This document shows, in pieces, positions 1-7,096 of a DNA stretch of 21,441 bases; positions within the stretch are counted from its first letter, which is position 1; every line of letters starts with the position of its first letter. The position numbers and the translations under genes are program-made. Source of the stretch: UPXZ01 sp964345395 (GTDB lineage Bacteria > Bacteroidota > Bacteroidia > Bacteroidales > Paludibacteraceae); contig CAYFRA010000028.1 of assembly GCA_964345395.1 (NCBI GenBank), forward strand, positions 1-21,441, in the 5' to 3' direction. Under the pieces are notes generated by a model. That model was not told where the DNA came from. It worked only from the letters and a program-made list of their open reading frames with translations, and ran no database searches.

Positions 1-102
1 CTTGACGCTTAAACTGCCTACTATGTTTTTAATTGTTTCATTATTCTTTACAACCACACTCTTTCTAACTTTAAAAACTTTACAAACTTCTAACTTAGCT
101 GT
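1..102. other. Window edge, no gene seen
   Basis: AT-rich sequence downstream of the TPM-domain gene. No open reading frame on either strand looks like a gene: the plus-strand frame running from here into 226 is the proline-rich antisense image of the glycine-rich tail of the gene at 103-1425. On the minus strand the only ATG with a short frame stops after a few codons. No convincing terminator hairpin is visible, so the operon may continue past the window edge. Confidence 0.5.
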
Positions 103-1425
103 TTACCAACGGCCTGAAGCGCCACCGCCACCCGAAAAACCTCCGCCAAATCCTCCGCCACCAAAGCCCCCTCCGAAGCCTCCTCTGCCACTAAACATGC
201 TGCCACCTACAGCACCACCGGTATAGGCTGCACTACGACGCAATCGGGGTAAGTTCTTGTTTTTATGCTCTTCATAGCCACAAAACTCACATTTGTAGCT
301 ACTTCGCTCTGTGCCACTGCTAACGTATGTCGGCATCACAACTGTTTTTTTAGATACCAACTTATATGCTTTTGTATTGCAACGTGGACAATGCGAGTAA
401 TTACTCACCTTATCTAATGTGAAAATAGCCTCATTTTTACAGCTATTACATAGAAAAACATCATAATCTATGCTTTTCAATTTTTCTTCAAATTGTTGCG
501 AAATTTTTAAGTATGTATCCTCCTCTTTTTCTGATAACATATGCATAGATGAGCCACACTCATTACAAGGTATTGCTGCCGTGCGTGCTTCTTTCATCTT
601 AACTCTTCCAAACAGAAAAGCAGGAAGTGCTGCAAAAGGAACACCGAATAACAATAAAATATATTGATATCTCCAAAAAACTATGATTACAAAAACCAAA
701 ACGATAGGTACAAAAAATGAAACCAATGCAAATGTAGCAGAGTTATGACTTTTGATTGCCGAATAGCGTGCCAGATTGGTATTGAACTTTTTATTTTGAT
801 GAATTTTATTGATCTCACTGCGCATCCAATAGAGTGTGAAAATAATCAGAAGGATATAGAAAATCATCGCATAAGGTATTACCTCTTTCCAGTTGATGGG
901 TTTCTCACTCTCTTTTTCAAAAGGCTCTTCTCTTACAGTTCTAACAATTCTATCTATCCCTTTTTGGATTCCTAAGGCATAGTTCTCATTTCTAAATTCA
1001 GGAATAAGCTCTTGCGATATGATCCGTTTGGCAATGGCGTCAGGTAAAACACCCTCTACTCCCACACCAACACGAATTACCACACTACGGATATCCAGTA
1101 CGACCAGCAGCAAAACACCGTTGCTTTGGGTTTTACCACCAATGCCCCAATGATTATAGAGTCTGTTTGCAAAATCATTTTCATCTTCAAAACCGATTGA
1201 ACTTAGTATGACTACCGCTATTTCTGTGTCATTATCTCTCCACAAAGAGTCGATTTGCTGATTGATCATCAACTTGGTATTTGAGTCGATAAGTTGATCG
1301 GGGTCACTAACAAAACTTGGAATTGCGGCTTTTTGAGGATTTGGCACAGACTCTACCGTGTAAGCCTCAGCGTAAGCCAAAGTTACAAAAAACAATAGAA
1401 AAAAGAGTATGCTTAATCTTCTCAT
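103..1425 (-). CDS. TPM-domain membrane protein with zinc-ribbon-like cysteines and Gly-rich tail
   Basis: 440 residues. A signal peptide (about 1-20) is followed by a TPM domain (about 35-165; the YgcG/TPM_phosphatase fold), with the family-type segments around IAVVILSSIG and NGVLLLVVLDIRSVVIRVG. Membrane segments lie at about 182-200 and 230-272 (probably two spans). A cysteine-rich region follows with four CxxC pairs at 287/290, 326/329, 346/349 and 379/382, as in zinc ribbons. The last 35 residues are almost all Gly, Phe and Ser and end in GASGRW; such Gly-rich tails are common in this family. TPM proteins are poorly understood; links to photosystem II repair (plants) and envelope functions exist. 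Last gene of the murF operon, 8 bases after the FKBP-like lipoprotein gene. The family call is firm; the function is unknown. Confidence 0.88.
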   Translation of the reverse strand: MRRLSILFFLLFFVTLAYAEAYTVESVPNPQKAAIPSFVSDPDQLIDSNTKLMINQQIDSLWRDNDTEIAVVILSSIGFEDENDFANRLYNHWGIGGKTQSNGVLLLVVLDIRSVVIRVGVGVEGVLPDAIAKRIISQELIPEFRNENYALGIQKGIDRIVRTVREEPFEKESEKPINWKEVIPYAMIFYILLIIFTLYWMRSEINKIHQNKKFNTNLARYSAIKSHNSATFALVSFFVPIVLVFVIIVFWRYQYILLLFGVPFAALPAFLFGRVKMKEARTAAIPCNECGSSMHMLSEKEEDTYLKISQQFEEKLKSIDYDVFLCNSCKNEAIFTLDKVSNYSHCPRCNTKAYKLVSKKTVVMPTYVSSGTERSSYKCEFCGYEEHKNKNLPRLRRSAAYTGGAVGGSMFSGRGGFGGGFGGGGFGGGFSGGGGASGRW

Positions 1426-1433
1426 TTAGATGC

Positions 1434-1961
1434 TTAGTTTACTGCTTTTACCAATTCTATTCTAAAAATAAGGGTGGAGTAGGGTGGTATCTTTCCACTG
1501 TTTTGATCTTTATATCCAAGATTCCAAGGTATATATATTTCATAAATATCACCTATATGCATTTTATAAAGTATCTCTTGAAATCCAGCAATCGTATTTG
1601 ATATGGGTAATTCTGCCTCTGTATTTTTATCAAAAGTAGTTCCATCAATCAACTTCCCTTCGTAAGTAGTCCAAACAGTACTTGTGGGGTTTATTGGTTT
1701 TTTATCTGTCGGATTACCCAATCGGAGTGCTCTATATTTTAAACCCGTTGGTGATATTTCAAATTTGCTATCTACCAATGGTTTTTCAATTTTCAAAACA
1801 TCTATCGACCATTCAAAAGGGAAACTCTCTGTTCTCTCTTTATTGGCTTCAAACCACTCTTCGTTGAGTTCTTTCCAATGAACAAACATATCTTGATCCA
1901 CACATCCTGTTAGTGATATCAGGGTGATAGTCAATAAGATTACACTCTTTCTTATCTTCAT
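1434..1961 (-). CDS. FKBP-type peptidyl-prolyl isomerase lipoprotein
   Basis: 175 residues. The N-terminus is a lipoprotein signal with lipobox LTGC, so Cys20 should be lipidated and the protein anchored to a membrane facing the periplasm or outside. The C-terminal half (about 70-173) is an FKBP domain: TGLKYRAL, a strand with WTTYEGKLIDGTTFDKN, the AGFQEIL helix, GDIYEIYIPWNLGY, and IPPYSTLIFRIELV. This matches the FKBP order of strands and the flap that contacts the proline substrate. The expected role is cis-trans isomerisation of prolyl bonds during folding of exported proteins. Some active-site aromatics are replaced relative to human FKBP12, so activity is not certain. It is third in the murF operon, 19 bases after the coiled-coil gene, with no Shine-Dalgarno sequence before the ATG. 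Confidence 0.88.
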   Translation of the reverse strand: MKIRKSVILLTITLISLTGCVDQDMFVHWKELNEEWFEANKERTESFPFEWSIDVLKIEKPLVDSKFEISPTGLKYRALRLGNPTDKKPINPTSTVWTTYEGKLIDGTTFDKNTEAELPISNTIAGFQEILYKMHIGDIYEIYIPWNLGYKDQNSGKIPPYSTLIFRIELVKAVN

Positions 1962-1980
1962 TTTTATCTTTTTTCTAAAA

Positions 1981-2874
1981 TTAATTTTTATCTATTCTAA
2001 ATTTAAAACTTCCAACACGATTGCCATCTACAAAAAAATCAGCTTGATAATTACCCAATTGTAGCACCTCTTCTACATTCCAATAGAGTGCATCACTATA
2101 GGCCTCACCCCCATATTCAAAGTTTTTACTTAGCGAGTAAGCTATATTTTTGTTTTCATAGCTAAATGTTGTGTTGGCTTTCATCATCACTTCACCATCA
2201 GGACGGGTAAGGCGAAGAAACACTGTTTTGTTTCCGGGTTCAGCTGTGATGTTTTTGCCAATCGTAAATCCAAACTTCAACATCTCCATTCTTTTTGCCC
2301 TATCGGTTGCTTTTTGACGTCTATCCAATGGTGTAAAACTAAAGTTGTAGAGTTCGAGTATCGCAGCACGACTGACAGTTTCTGATAATTCTTCTTTTTC
2401 CATTGCTAAAACTTGTGCTGTCTCTGATACGGATTGATAACGCTGTTTAACCTCTAAGTTTTCTGTTGTCAATCTTTTGTTCAGTGAGTTTAGCGAGTCA
2501 ATCTGCTGAATATAGTGTGCGATAATTTTTCGTAATGTGGCTATTTCACCCTTCAAATCCATTATTTTCTTTGCATCGGTTGCTTTTGTTTTTTGCAGTT
2601 CGTCTTGCAAATCTTTGATTTTCTGCTTTTGATCTTCAAACTCTCTCAAAAGCGAATCGTTGTAAATGTAAAGTGAATAACCATCTATTTCGCCCGCTAT
2701 ATCCTCTATTTCGGTTACCATATGCTGTTTCTCTTCTTCCATATATTGCTCTGTTTCTGATATTTGCTTCTCTTGTTTTTGTGTTTTGTTAAAAAGAAAA
2801 GCAAAACCAGCTAATAGCAAAATAAGGCTTAGGACTGCAATAATTAGCAATGTAGTCAATGTTTTTTTATTCAT
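1981..2874 (-). CDS. Membrane-anchored coiled-coil protein, unknown function
   Basis: 297 residues, not a recognised named gene. One N-terminal transmembrane helix (about 8-28) is followed by a long Glu/Lys/Gln-rich region (about 31-168) with heptad-like spacing typical of a coiled coil. The C-terminal part (about 170-297) is predicted beta-rich and contains GFTIGKNITAEPGNKTVFLR and a TRPDGEV segment; it looks like a compact globular domain. There is no lipobox and no clear cleavage site, so the helix is probably an anchor with the rest in the periplasm. It lies between murF (18 bases upstream) and the FKBP lipoprotein gene, suggesting an envelope role. Similar architecture occurs in uncharacterised Bacteroidota proteins; SMC-like database names for it would reflect only the coiled coil. 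Confidence 0.8.
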   Translation of the reverse strand: MNKKTLTTLLIIAVLSLILLLAGFAFLFNKTQKQEKQISETEQYMEEEKQHMVTEIEDIAGEIDGYSLYIYNDSLLREFEDQKQKIKDLQDELQKTKATDAKKIMDLKGEIATLRKIIAHYIQQIDSLNSLNKRLTTENLEVKQRYQSVSETAQVLAMEKEELSETVSRAAILELYNFSFTPLDRRQKATDRAKRMEMLKFGFTIGKNITAEPGNKTVFLRLTRPDGEVMMKANTTFSYENKNIAYSLSKNFEYGGEAYSDALYWNVEEVLQLGNYQADFFVDGNRVGSFKFRIDKN

Positions 2875-2892
2875 ATCTCTGTGAAAATCTAT

Positions 2893-4197
2893 TTACAAAT
2901 ACTGAGTTGCTTTTGTCAAACCTATCCCATTAGAGCCTTTTAGCAAAATGGTATGATCTTTTATCGGTTTTTCTTTCAACTCTTCAATCAACTTATCAAT
3001 ATTTACAAAGGTACAAAATTTACTACTTATAGATGCAAAATTTGACCCAACTAAATATACTTTTTCAAGATTGTTGTGCTCCAATAGCTGAATGATATGT
3101 CGATGTTCGTCAATTGATGACTCACCCATTTCGAGCATATCGCCTAAAATTAACATTTTGTTTTTAGCATCTAATTTTGCAAAATTATTCACTGCCAACT
3201 GCATACTGCTTGGATTGGCGTTATAAGCATCGACAATTAAGTTATTGTGTGTCGTTTGTAGCCACTGTGAGCGATTGTTGCTTGGTTTGTAACTTTCTAA
3301 AGCCAGCTTGATATCATCATTTGCTACCCCAAAATGGTGTCCTACAGCAATCGCCGCAATGAAGTTCTCGGCATTGTATTCGCCAATTAACTGCGTGTTG
3401 AGCTGAAACTCTCCTTCAGGAGTCATAGCTTTCATTTGTAGCAAGAATGATTGGTCAAGCACCTCTCCTACAGCGATATGGTCATTTAATTTGTTTGCAA
3501 TAGCGTAATGTAGTGCTTCTTTATTGACATCAATTCCAACTTCCATAGCCATCTCCAATAAGTCTGAATTGCCACTTTGAATAAATATTTTCTTGCCACT
3601 CTTTTTGATGTTTTGGTAGAGCTCTGCTTTTGCTTTTTTTACCCCCTCAAAATTACCAAAACCCTCTAAATGTGCTTTCCCTACGTTTGTGATCAGCCCA
3701 AAATCTGGTTTGACAATATTGGCCAATAACTCTATTTCTCCAAGATGATTTGCACCCATTTCTACAATGGCTATCTCGTGAGATTTCTCCAATTGTAAAA
3801 GGGTGAGCGGTACTCCGATATGATTATTTAGATTTCCTTTGGTATAATGTGTTTTGAATTTTTGTTTCAAAACAGCATTCAACAGCTCTTTGGTGGTGGT
3901 TTTACCATTTGTGCCGGTCACTCCGATAATTGTTGTGCCAAGCATTTCACGATGTTTTTTTGCCAGCTGTTGTAAGGCAAGCAAACTATCTTCGACAAGA
4001 ATATATCTTTCGTTTTCGGCATATTGAGGATTGTCAATGATGGCGTAAGCAGCCCCATTTTCTAAAGCCGATTTAGCAAAAGCATTGGCATCAAACTTAT
4101 CACCTCTTAGGGCAAAAAAGAGAGAATCTTTCGGACAGTTCCTACTATCGGTAGTAACAACAGGGTGTTGAAGAAAAAGAGAATATATTTGTTCCAT
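2893..4197 (-). CDS. murF: UDP-N-acetylmuramoyl-tripeptide--D-alanyl-D-alanine ligase MurF
   Basis: 434 residues, the usual MurF length. It catalyses the ATP-dependent addition of D-Ala-D-Ala to UDP-MurNAc-tripeptide, the last cytoplasmic step of the peptidoglycan precursor. The N-terminal substrate domain contains TDSRNCPKDSLFFALRG (about 16-32). The central Mur ligase domain has the ATP loop GVTGTNGKTTTKE (92-104), NLNNHIGVP (122-130) and VEMGANHLGEIELL (145-158). The C-terminal domain has DAYNANPSSM, which includes the asparagine-rich nucleotide motif, then ILGDMLEMGESS. All key motifs are intact. It is the first gene of the minus-strand operon running to 103; a possible promoter lies 46 bases upstream. 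Confidence 0.97.
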   Translation of the reverse strand: MEQIYSLFLQHPVVTTDSRNCPKDSLFFALRGDKFDANAFAKSALENGAAYAIIDNPQYAENERYILVEDSLLALQQLAKKHREMLGTTIIGVTGTNGKTTTKELLNAVLKQKFKTHYTKGNLNNHIGVPLTLLQLEKSHEIAIVEMGANHLGEIELLANIVKPDFGLITNVGKAHLEGFGNFEGVKKAKAELYQNIKKSGKKIFIQSGNSDLLEMAMEVGIDVNKEALHYAIANKLNDHIAVGEVLDQSFLLQMKAMTPEGEFQLNTQLIGEYNAENFIAAIAVGHHFGVANDDIKLALESYKPSNNRSQWLQTTHNNLIVDAYNANPSSMQLAVNNFAKLDAKNKMLILGDMLEMGESSIDEHRHIIQLLEHNNLEKVYLVGSNFASISSKFCTFVNIDKLIEELKEKPIKDHTILLKGSNGIGLTKATQYL

Positions 4198-4243
4198 AAT
4201 TTATATCAAGCTTTTTAGGATCTTGCATCATTGTATGTTTCTA

Positions 4244-4251
4244 CAAAAATA
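4244..4251 (-). promoter_or_regulatory. Possible murF promoter (-7 element TATTTTTG)
   Basis: On the minus strand the sequence reads TATTTTTG, matching the Bacteroidota -7 consensus TAnnTTTG, 46 bases before the murF ATG. No good -33 TTTG is seen at the expected spacing, so this is a weak call. Confidence 0.4.
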
Positions 4252-4322
4252 ATCAAACTTAGATATTGAAAGGTAGGAGATGGGGAATTATTTCAGAATA
4301 TTGCAAAATTTACCTCAAGTTT

Positions 4323-4354
4323 TTTGTTTTCTATTCAATTTTTCTGTAATTTTC
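4323..4354 (+). promoter_or_regulatory. Promoter of the small membrane-protein gene
   Basis: TTTG at 4323-4326 is followed after 20 bases by TAATTTTC at 4347-4354. This fits the Bacteroidota -33/-7 pattern (TTTG, about 19-20 bases, TAnnTTTG) with one mismatch in the last base. The ATG at 4380 is 25 bases downstream. Confidence 0.5.
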
Positions 4355-4379
4355 CAATCGAATCTTCAAAATTGTAATT

Positions 4380-4643
4380 ATGGATAAATTAGCAAATAAG
4401 AACTTAGATAAACGAGAAATAATTCAAACATTAAAGGAGCATGTTTCAAAACTTCCTATTGAGTTTGTAGTTGGTGCGGTTTTGGGTGGAGGTTTGTTTT
4501 TGTTGAGCAATAAGAAATCGAAAAGCAAATCAAAGAGCGTCAGAGCGGTAACTACACTTGCTAAAACCCTTGCACCAATTGTTATAATTGCTATGTTAGA
4601 AAAATTTTCAGATTCATCAGCAGAAGCTGAAGAGAAATTATAA
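4380..4643 (+). CDS. Small hypothetical membrane protein
   Basis: 87 residues, not recognised. A charged N-terminus is followed by a hydrophobic Gly-rich segment (about 27-43, VGAVLGGGLFLL), a basic linker of alternating Lys and Ser (45-54), a second hydrophobic segment (about 60-75) and an acidic tail. This suggests two membrane helices with a positively charged loop between them. It is a single gene, divergent from murF and convergent with the NagB-like/PIG-L gene, with a plausible promoter 25 bases upstream and no Shine-Dalgarno sequence. The composition, start and promoter support a real gene; the function is unknown. Confidence 0.72.
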   Translation: MDKLANKNLDKREIIQTLKEHVSKLPIEFVVGAVLGGGLFLLSNKKSKSKSKSVRAVTTLAKTLAPIVIIAMLEKFSDSSAEAEEKL

Positions 4644-4664
4644 ATAGCACAATTTTATTTTATG

Positions 4665-4708
4665 AAAAAAAGTCTGGTCAGGATATCATATTTCCCCGGC
4701 CAGACTTC
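4665..4708 (-). terminator. Intrinsic terminator between convergent genes
   Basis: A 10-bp stem (4670-4679 with 4698-4707, AAGTCTGGTC against GGCCAGACTT, one G-U pair) is followed on the minus strand by seven U residues. It lies 23 bases after the stop of the NagB-like/PIG-L gene. Reading from the plus strand the T-tract is weak, so it mainly serves the minus strand but may also end the small plus-strand gene. Confidence 0.85.
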
Positions 4709-4730
4709 TCTATTTTATCTAAGGCTATGT

Positions 4731-6710
4731 TTATTTCTTATATTCAACAAATGCTTCAATAGCCTCGTAAGAAGCTAAGCCCAAGTTGCTGTATAGTTGA
4801 GCGGTTGCCTGATTTCTATCTTCAGCACGCTGCCAAAATAGTCGCTCATCATCACCCAAAAATGGAGCACTCTCCATTTGAGATTGGTGTTTTAAAATAG
4901 AATTTCTTTTTCTTCTCAACTCTTCAGGACTGATTGGAACAGCCATTTCAATATAATCGATATCCCACTCAGCCCACGCACCTCTATACATCCAAATGCG
5001 GCAATCGTCCATCCATTTTTCATCTTTCAACTCGTGAATAGCAGCCAATGCAGCATTTAAGCAAATTTTGTGAGTTCCGTGTGGGTCAGCTAAATCGCCA
5101 GCTAAATAAATTTGGTGTGGTTTTATCTCTTGCAGCAGATCCATTGTAATTTTTACATCTACTTCACTCAAGTCACCTTTTTTCACAGCTCCTGTTTCAT
5201 AAAATGGTAAATCTAAAAAATGTACTCGCTCCATTGGTACATTGTTGTAACGACAAGCTGTTCGTGCCTCTTCACGGCGTATATTTCCTTTGAGATAAAG
5301 GACATCTTTGGTATCTTGCTCTCCAATCTCTTTGTGGTTTAATAAAAAATCTAACATTTCTGTGTATTTAGATTTCAAATTATCTGTTTTCTCATCACCA
5401 TATTGCTCCAAAGTGTTTGACATCAAAGAGAGATAGCGTATTGCCTCTTCATCTCCTACAGCTATATTGCCCGAAACTTGATAAGCTACGTGCACTTCGT
5501 GGTTTTGTTCAACAAGTCGCTGGAAAGTACCTCCCATCGAAATCACATCATCATCGGGGTGCGGACTAAAAATAATCACTCGTTTTGGATAAGGTTTAGC
5601 TCGCTCAGGGCGATAGGTATCGTCTGCATTGGGTTTGCCACCAGGCCAACCTGTGATGGTGTGTTGCAACTCGTTGAACACTTTGATATTCACATTGTAT
5701 GCCGAACCAAACAGTGCTAAAAGCTCATTTAAACCGTTTTGGTTATAATCTTTATTGGTCAGTTTGAGAATTGGTTTATCTGTTTTTTCACAAAGCCACA
5801 CAATCGCTCTTCGTATCAGTTTGTCTGTCCAATCGCAAGGTCCAACCAACCAAGGATAACTAACACGTGTCAATTCTTGAGCTGCATCAATATCCAAAAT
5901 AACCTTAGCATTTTTATGTGATTGAAGGTAGGAGGCAGGAACGGTTTCGCTCATTTTCTCTTCAATAATTTTTTTGATAATCGAAGACTTATGCTCACCC
6001 CATGCTATCATTATTATTTTTTTTGCTGATAAAATAGTTGATACTCCGAGTGTTATAGCACTTTCTGGAATCTCCTCCGAAGAGATGTAGAACTGCTGTA
6101 AATCTCTTCGAGATTGAGCATCTAACAGCATCAATCGGGTAGTGCTGCTGGTTAGAGAGCCTGGCTCATTGTAGGCTAAATTGCCCAATACACCAATAGA
6201 TGCTAACACAAGGTCGAATCCACCCAGCTCTTCAATTTTAGCTTCAAACTGGTTGCAGTACTCTAAAATTTGCTCTTTATCCACGTGTCCTGGTGTGATA
6301 AAATTATCGGTTGGGATATCAATATGATTGATTAAATATTCTTTCAGCAACTTAGTGTTTGAGTGTTTGTTGTCGTCAAAAGGGTAAAGCTCAAAAATAT
6401 TGATAATATAGACATGCTTGAAAGAGAACTTATCTCGCTTGTAAATATTCACCAATTCAGTATAAACACTTAGGGGTGATGAGCCTCCAGGTAAAGCTAA
6501 TACACAGTTTTTCCCTTCATTCTCTCTCTTTTTTACTAAATTAGCAATCTCATTTGCAACTAATAAAGAACCTTCGTTTTGATTTTCAAAAATCTCTGTA
6601 TTGATTCTTTCGTATCTCGACTGACGCACCTCATCTAATGCATCTGATGGACGATAGTAACGCTCTGGCGTTCTTTCTAAGGTAATTTTAGAGCTTAAAT
6701 CTAAATTCAT
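4731..6710 (-). CDS. NagB-like / PIG-L deacetylase fusion protein
   Basis: 659 residues. The N-terminal half (about 40-285) has the glucosamine-6-phosphate deaminase/isomerase fold, with the phosphate loop ALPGGSSP (72-79), YNEPGS (180-185) and GVSTILSAKKIIMIAWGEHK (222-241). The C-terminal half (about 375-659) is a PIG-L/LmbE-type zinc deacetylase with SPHPDDD (382-388) and DPHGTH (542-547). The same fusion is known in Bacteroides, usually annotated as glucosamine-6-phosphate deaminase. The NagB catalytic residues are not conserved: against E. coli NagB, Asp72 aligns with Phe106, Asp141 with Leu175 and His143 with Asn177; only Glu148 (Glu182) remains. The PIG-L metal and base residues look intact. 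Amino-sugar deacetylation is therefore the better-supported activity, and deaminase activity is doubtful. Single gene with its own likely promoter (6754) and terminator (4665-4708). Confidence 0.93.
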   Translation of the reverse strand: MNLDLSSKITLERTPERYYRPSDALDEVRQSRYERINTEIFENQNEGSLLVANEIANLVKKRENEGKNCVLALPGGSSPLSVYTELVNIYKRDKFSFKHVYIINIFELYPFDDNKHSNTKLLKEYLINHIDIPTDNFITPGHVDKEQILEYCNQFEAKIEELGGFDLVLASIGVLGNLAYNEPGSLTSSTTRLMLLDAQSRRDLQQFYISSEEIPESAITLGVSTILSAKKIIMIAWGEHKSSIIKKIIEEKMSETVPASYLQSHKNAKVILDIDAAQELTRVSYPWLVGPCDWTDKLIRRAIVWLCEKTDKPILKLTNKDYNQNGLNELLALFGSAYNVNIKVFNELQHTITGWPGGKPNADDTYRPERAKPYPKRVIIFSPHPDDDVISMGGTFQRLVEQNHEVHVAYQVSGNIAVGDEEAIRYLSLMSNTLEQYGDEKTDNLKSKYTEMLDFLLNHKEIGEQDTKDVLYLKGNIRREEARTACRYNNVPMERVHFLDLPFYETGAVKKGDLSEVDVKITMDLLQEIKPHQIYLAGDLADPHGTHKICLNAALAAIHELKDEKWMDDCRIWMYRGAWAEWDIDYIEMAVPISPEELRRKRNSILKHQSQMESAPFLGDDERLFWQRAEDRNQATAQLYSNLGLASYEAIEAFVEYKK

Positions 6711-6753
6711 ATGCTTATTATTTTAATAACATTTATGCAATAAGTTGAACTTT

Positions 6754-6761
6754 CAAAATTA
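6754..6761 (-). promoter_or_regulatory. Likely promoter of the NagB-like/PIG-L gene (-7 element TAATTTTG)
   Basis: The minus strand reads TAATTTTG, a full match to TAnnTTTG, 43 bases before the ATG at 6710. The -33 region is poor. Confidence 0.5.
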
Positions 6762-6824
6762 CTAATATTATCGATATGTTGATAAAACATTAGGAATATA
6801 TAAGATTTTAAAAGCGATAGAAAC

Positions 6825-6870
6825 AAAAAAAAGACGTTTGTTAGAGAAAGCTCTCTTGAAACGTCTTTTT
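6825..6870 (-). terminator. Intrinsic terminator of tRNA-Leu
   Basis: On the minus strand, directly after the tRNA, AAAAAGACGTTT pairs with AAACGTCTTTTT, with an inner AGAG/CTCT pairing near the loop. A run of U residues follows. Its position right behind the tRNA 3' end makes the role clear. Confidence 0.85.
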
Positions 6871-6871
6871 G

Positions 6872-6953
6872 TGCGGCTGAAGGGACTCGAACCCCCACGG
6901 ATTGCTCCACTAGATCCTAAGTCTAGCGCGGCTACCAATTACGCCACAGCCGC
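6872..6953 (-). tRNA. tRNA-Leu(UAG)
   Basis: 82 bases without CCA. The acceptor stem is GCGGCTG/CAGCCGC with discriminator A. The anticodon stem CTAGA/TCTAG encloses the 7-base loop CTTAGGA, giving anticodon UAG (minus-strand bases 6919-6917), which reads CUA and other CUN codons. The T-loop is TTCGAGT on a GGGGG/CCCTT stem with two G-U pairs. The long variable arm is the class II feature expected for leucine. CCA is not encoded (CAC follows the acceptor stem), so it must be added by the CCA-adding enzyme. Confidence 0.96.
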
Positions 6954-6972
6954 TATTGGTGTATTGCGAGTG

Positions 6973-7002
6973 CAAAGGTAAACATTTTTTTTTACCTTGC
7001 AA
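6973..7002 (-). promoter_or_regulatory. tRNA-Leu promoter
   Basis: On the minus strand TTG (7002-7000), 19 bases, then TACCTTTG (6980-6973). This is the Bacteroidota -33/-7 pattern at the right spacing, 19 bases before the tRNA 5' end. It is the best-spaced promoter in the window. Confidence 0.75.
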
Positions 7003-7096
7003 TATGTTTCAAAAAAATTAATACTTTTTTTCTGATAATAAACTTGCTAATCGTTTCAGTACTATTATTCAAAGAGTGGCAAGATACTTCAAATTG

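Noticed and set aside
2..226. Proline-rich open frame on the plus strand
   Set aside because: It is the antisense image of the glycine-rich tail of the TPM gene; there is no start context or promoter.
6707..6910. Minus-strand open frame of 67 codons
   Set aside because: It runs through the tRNA-Leu 3' half and its terminator, so it is not a gene.
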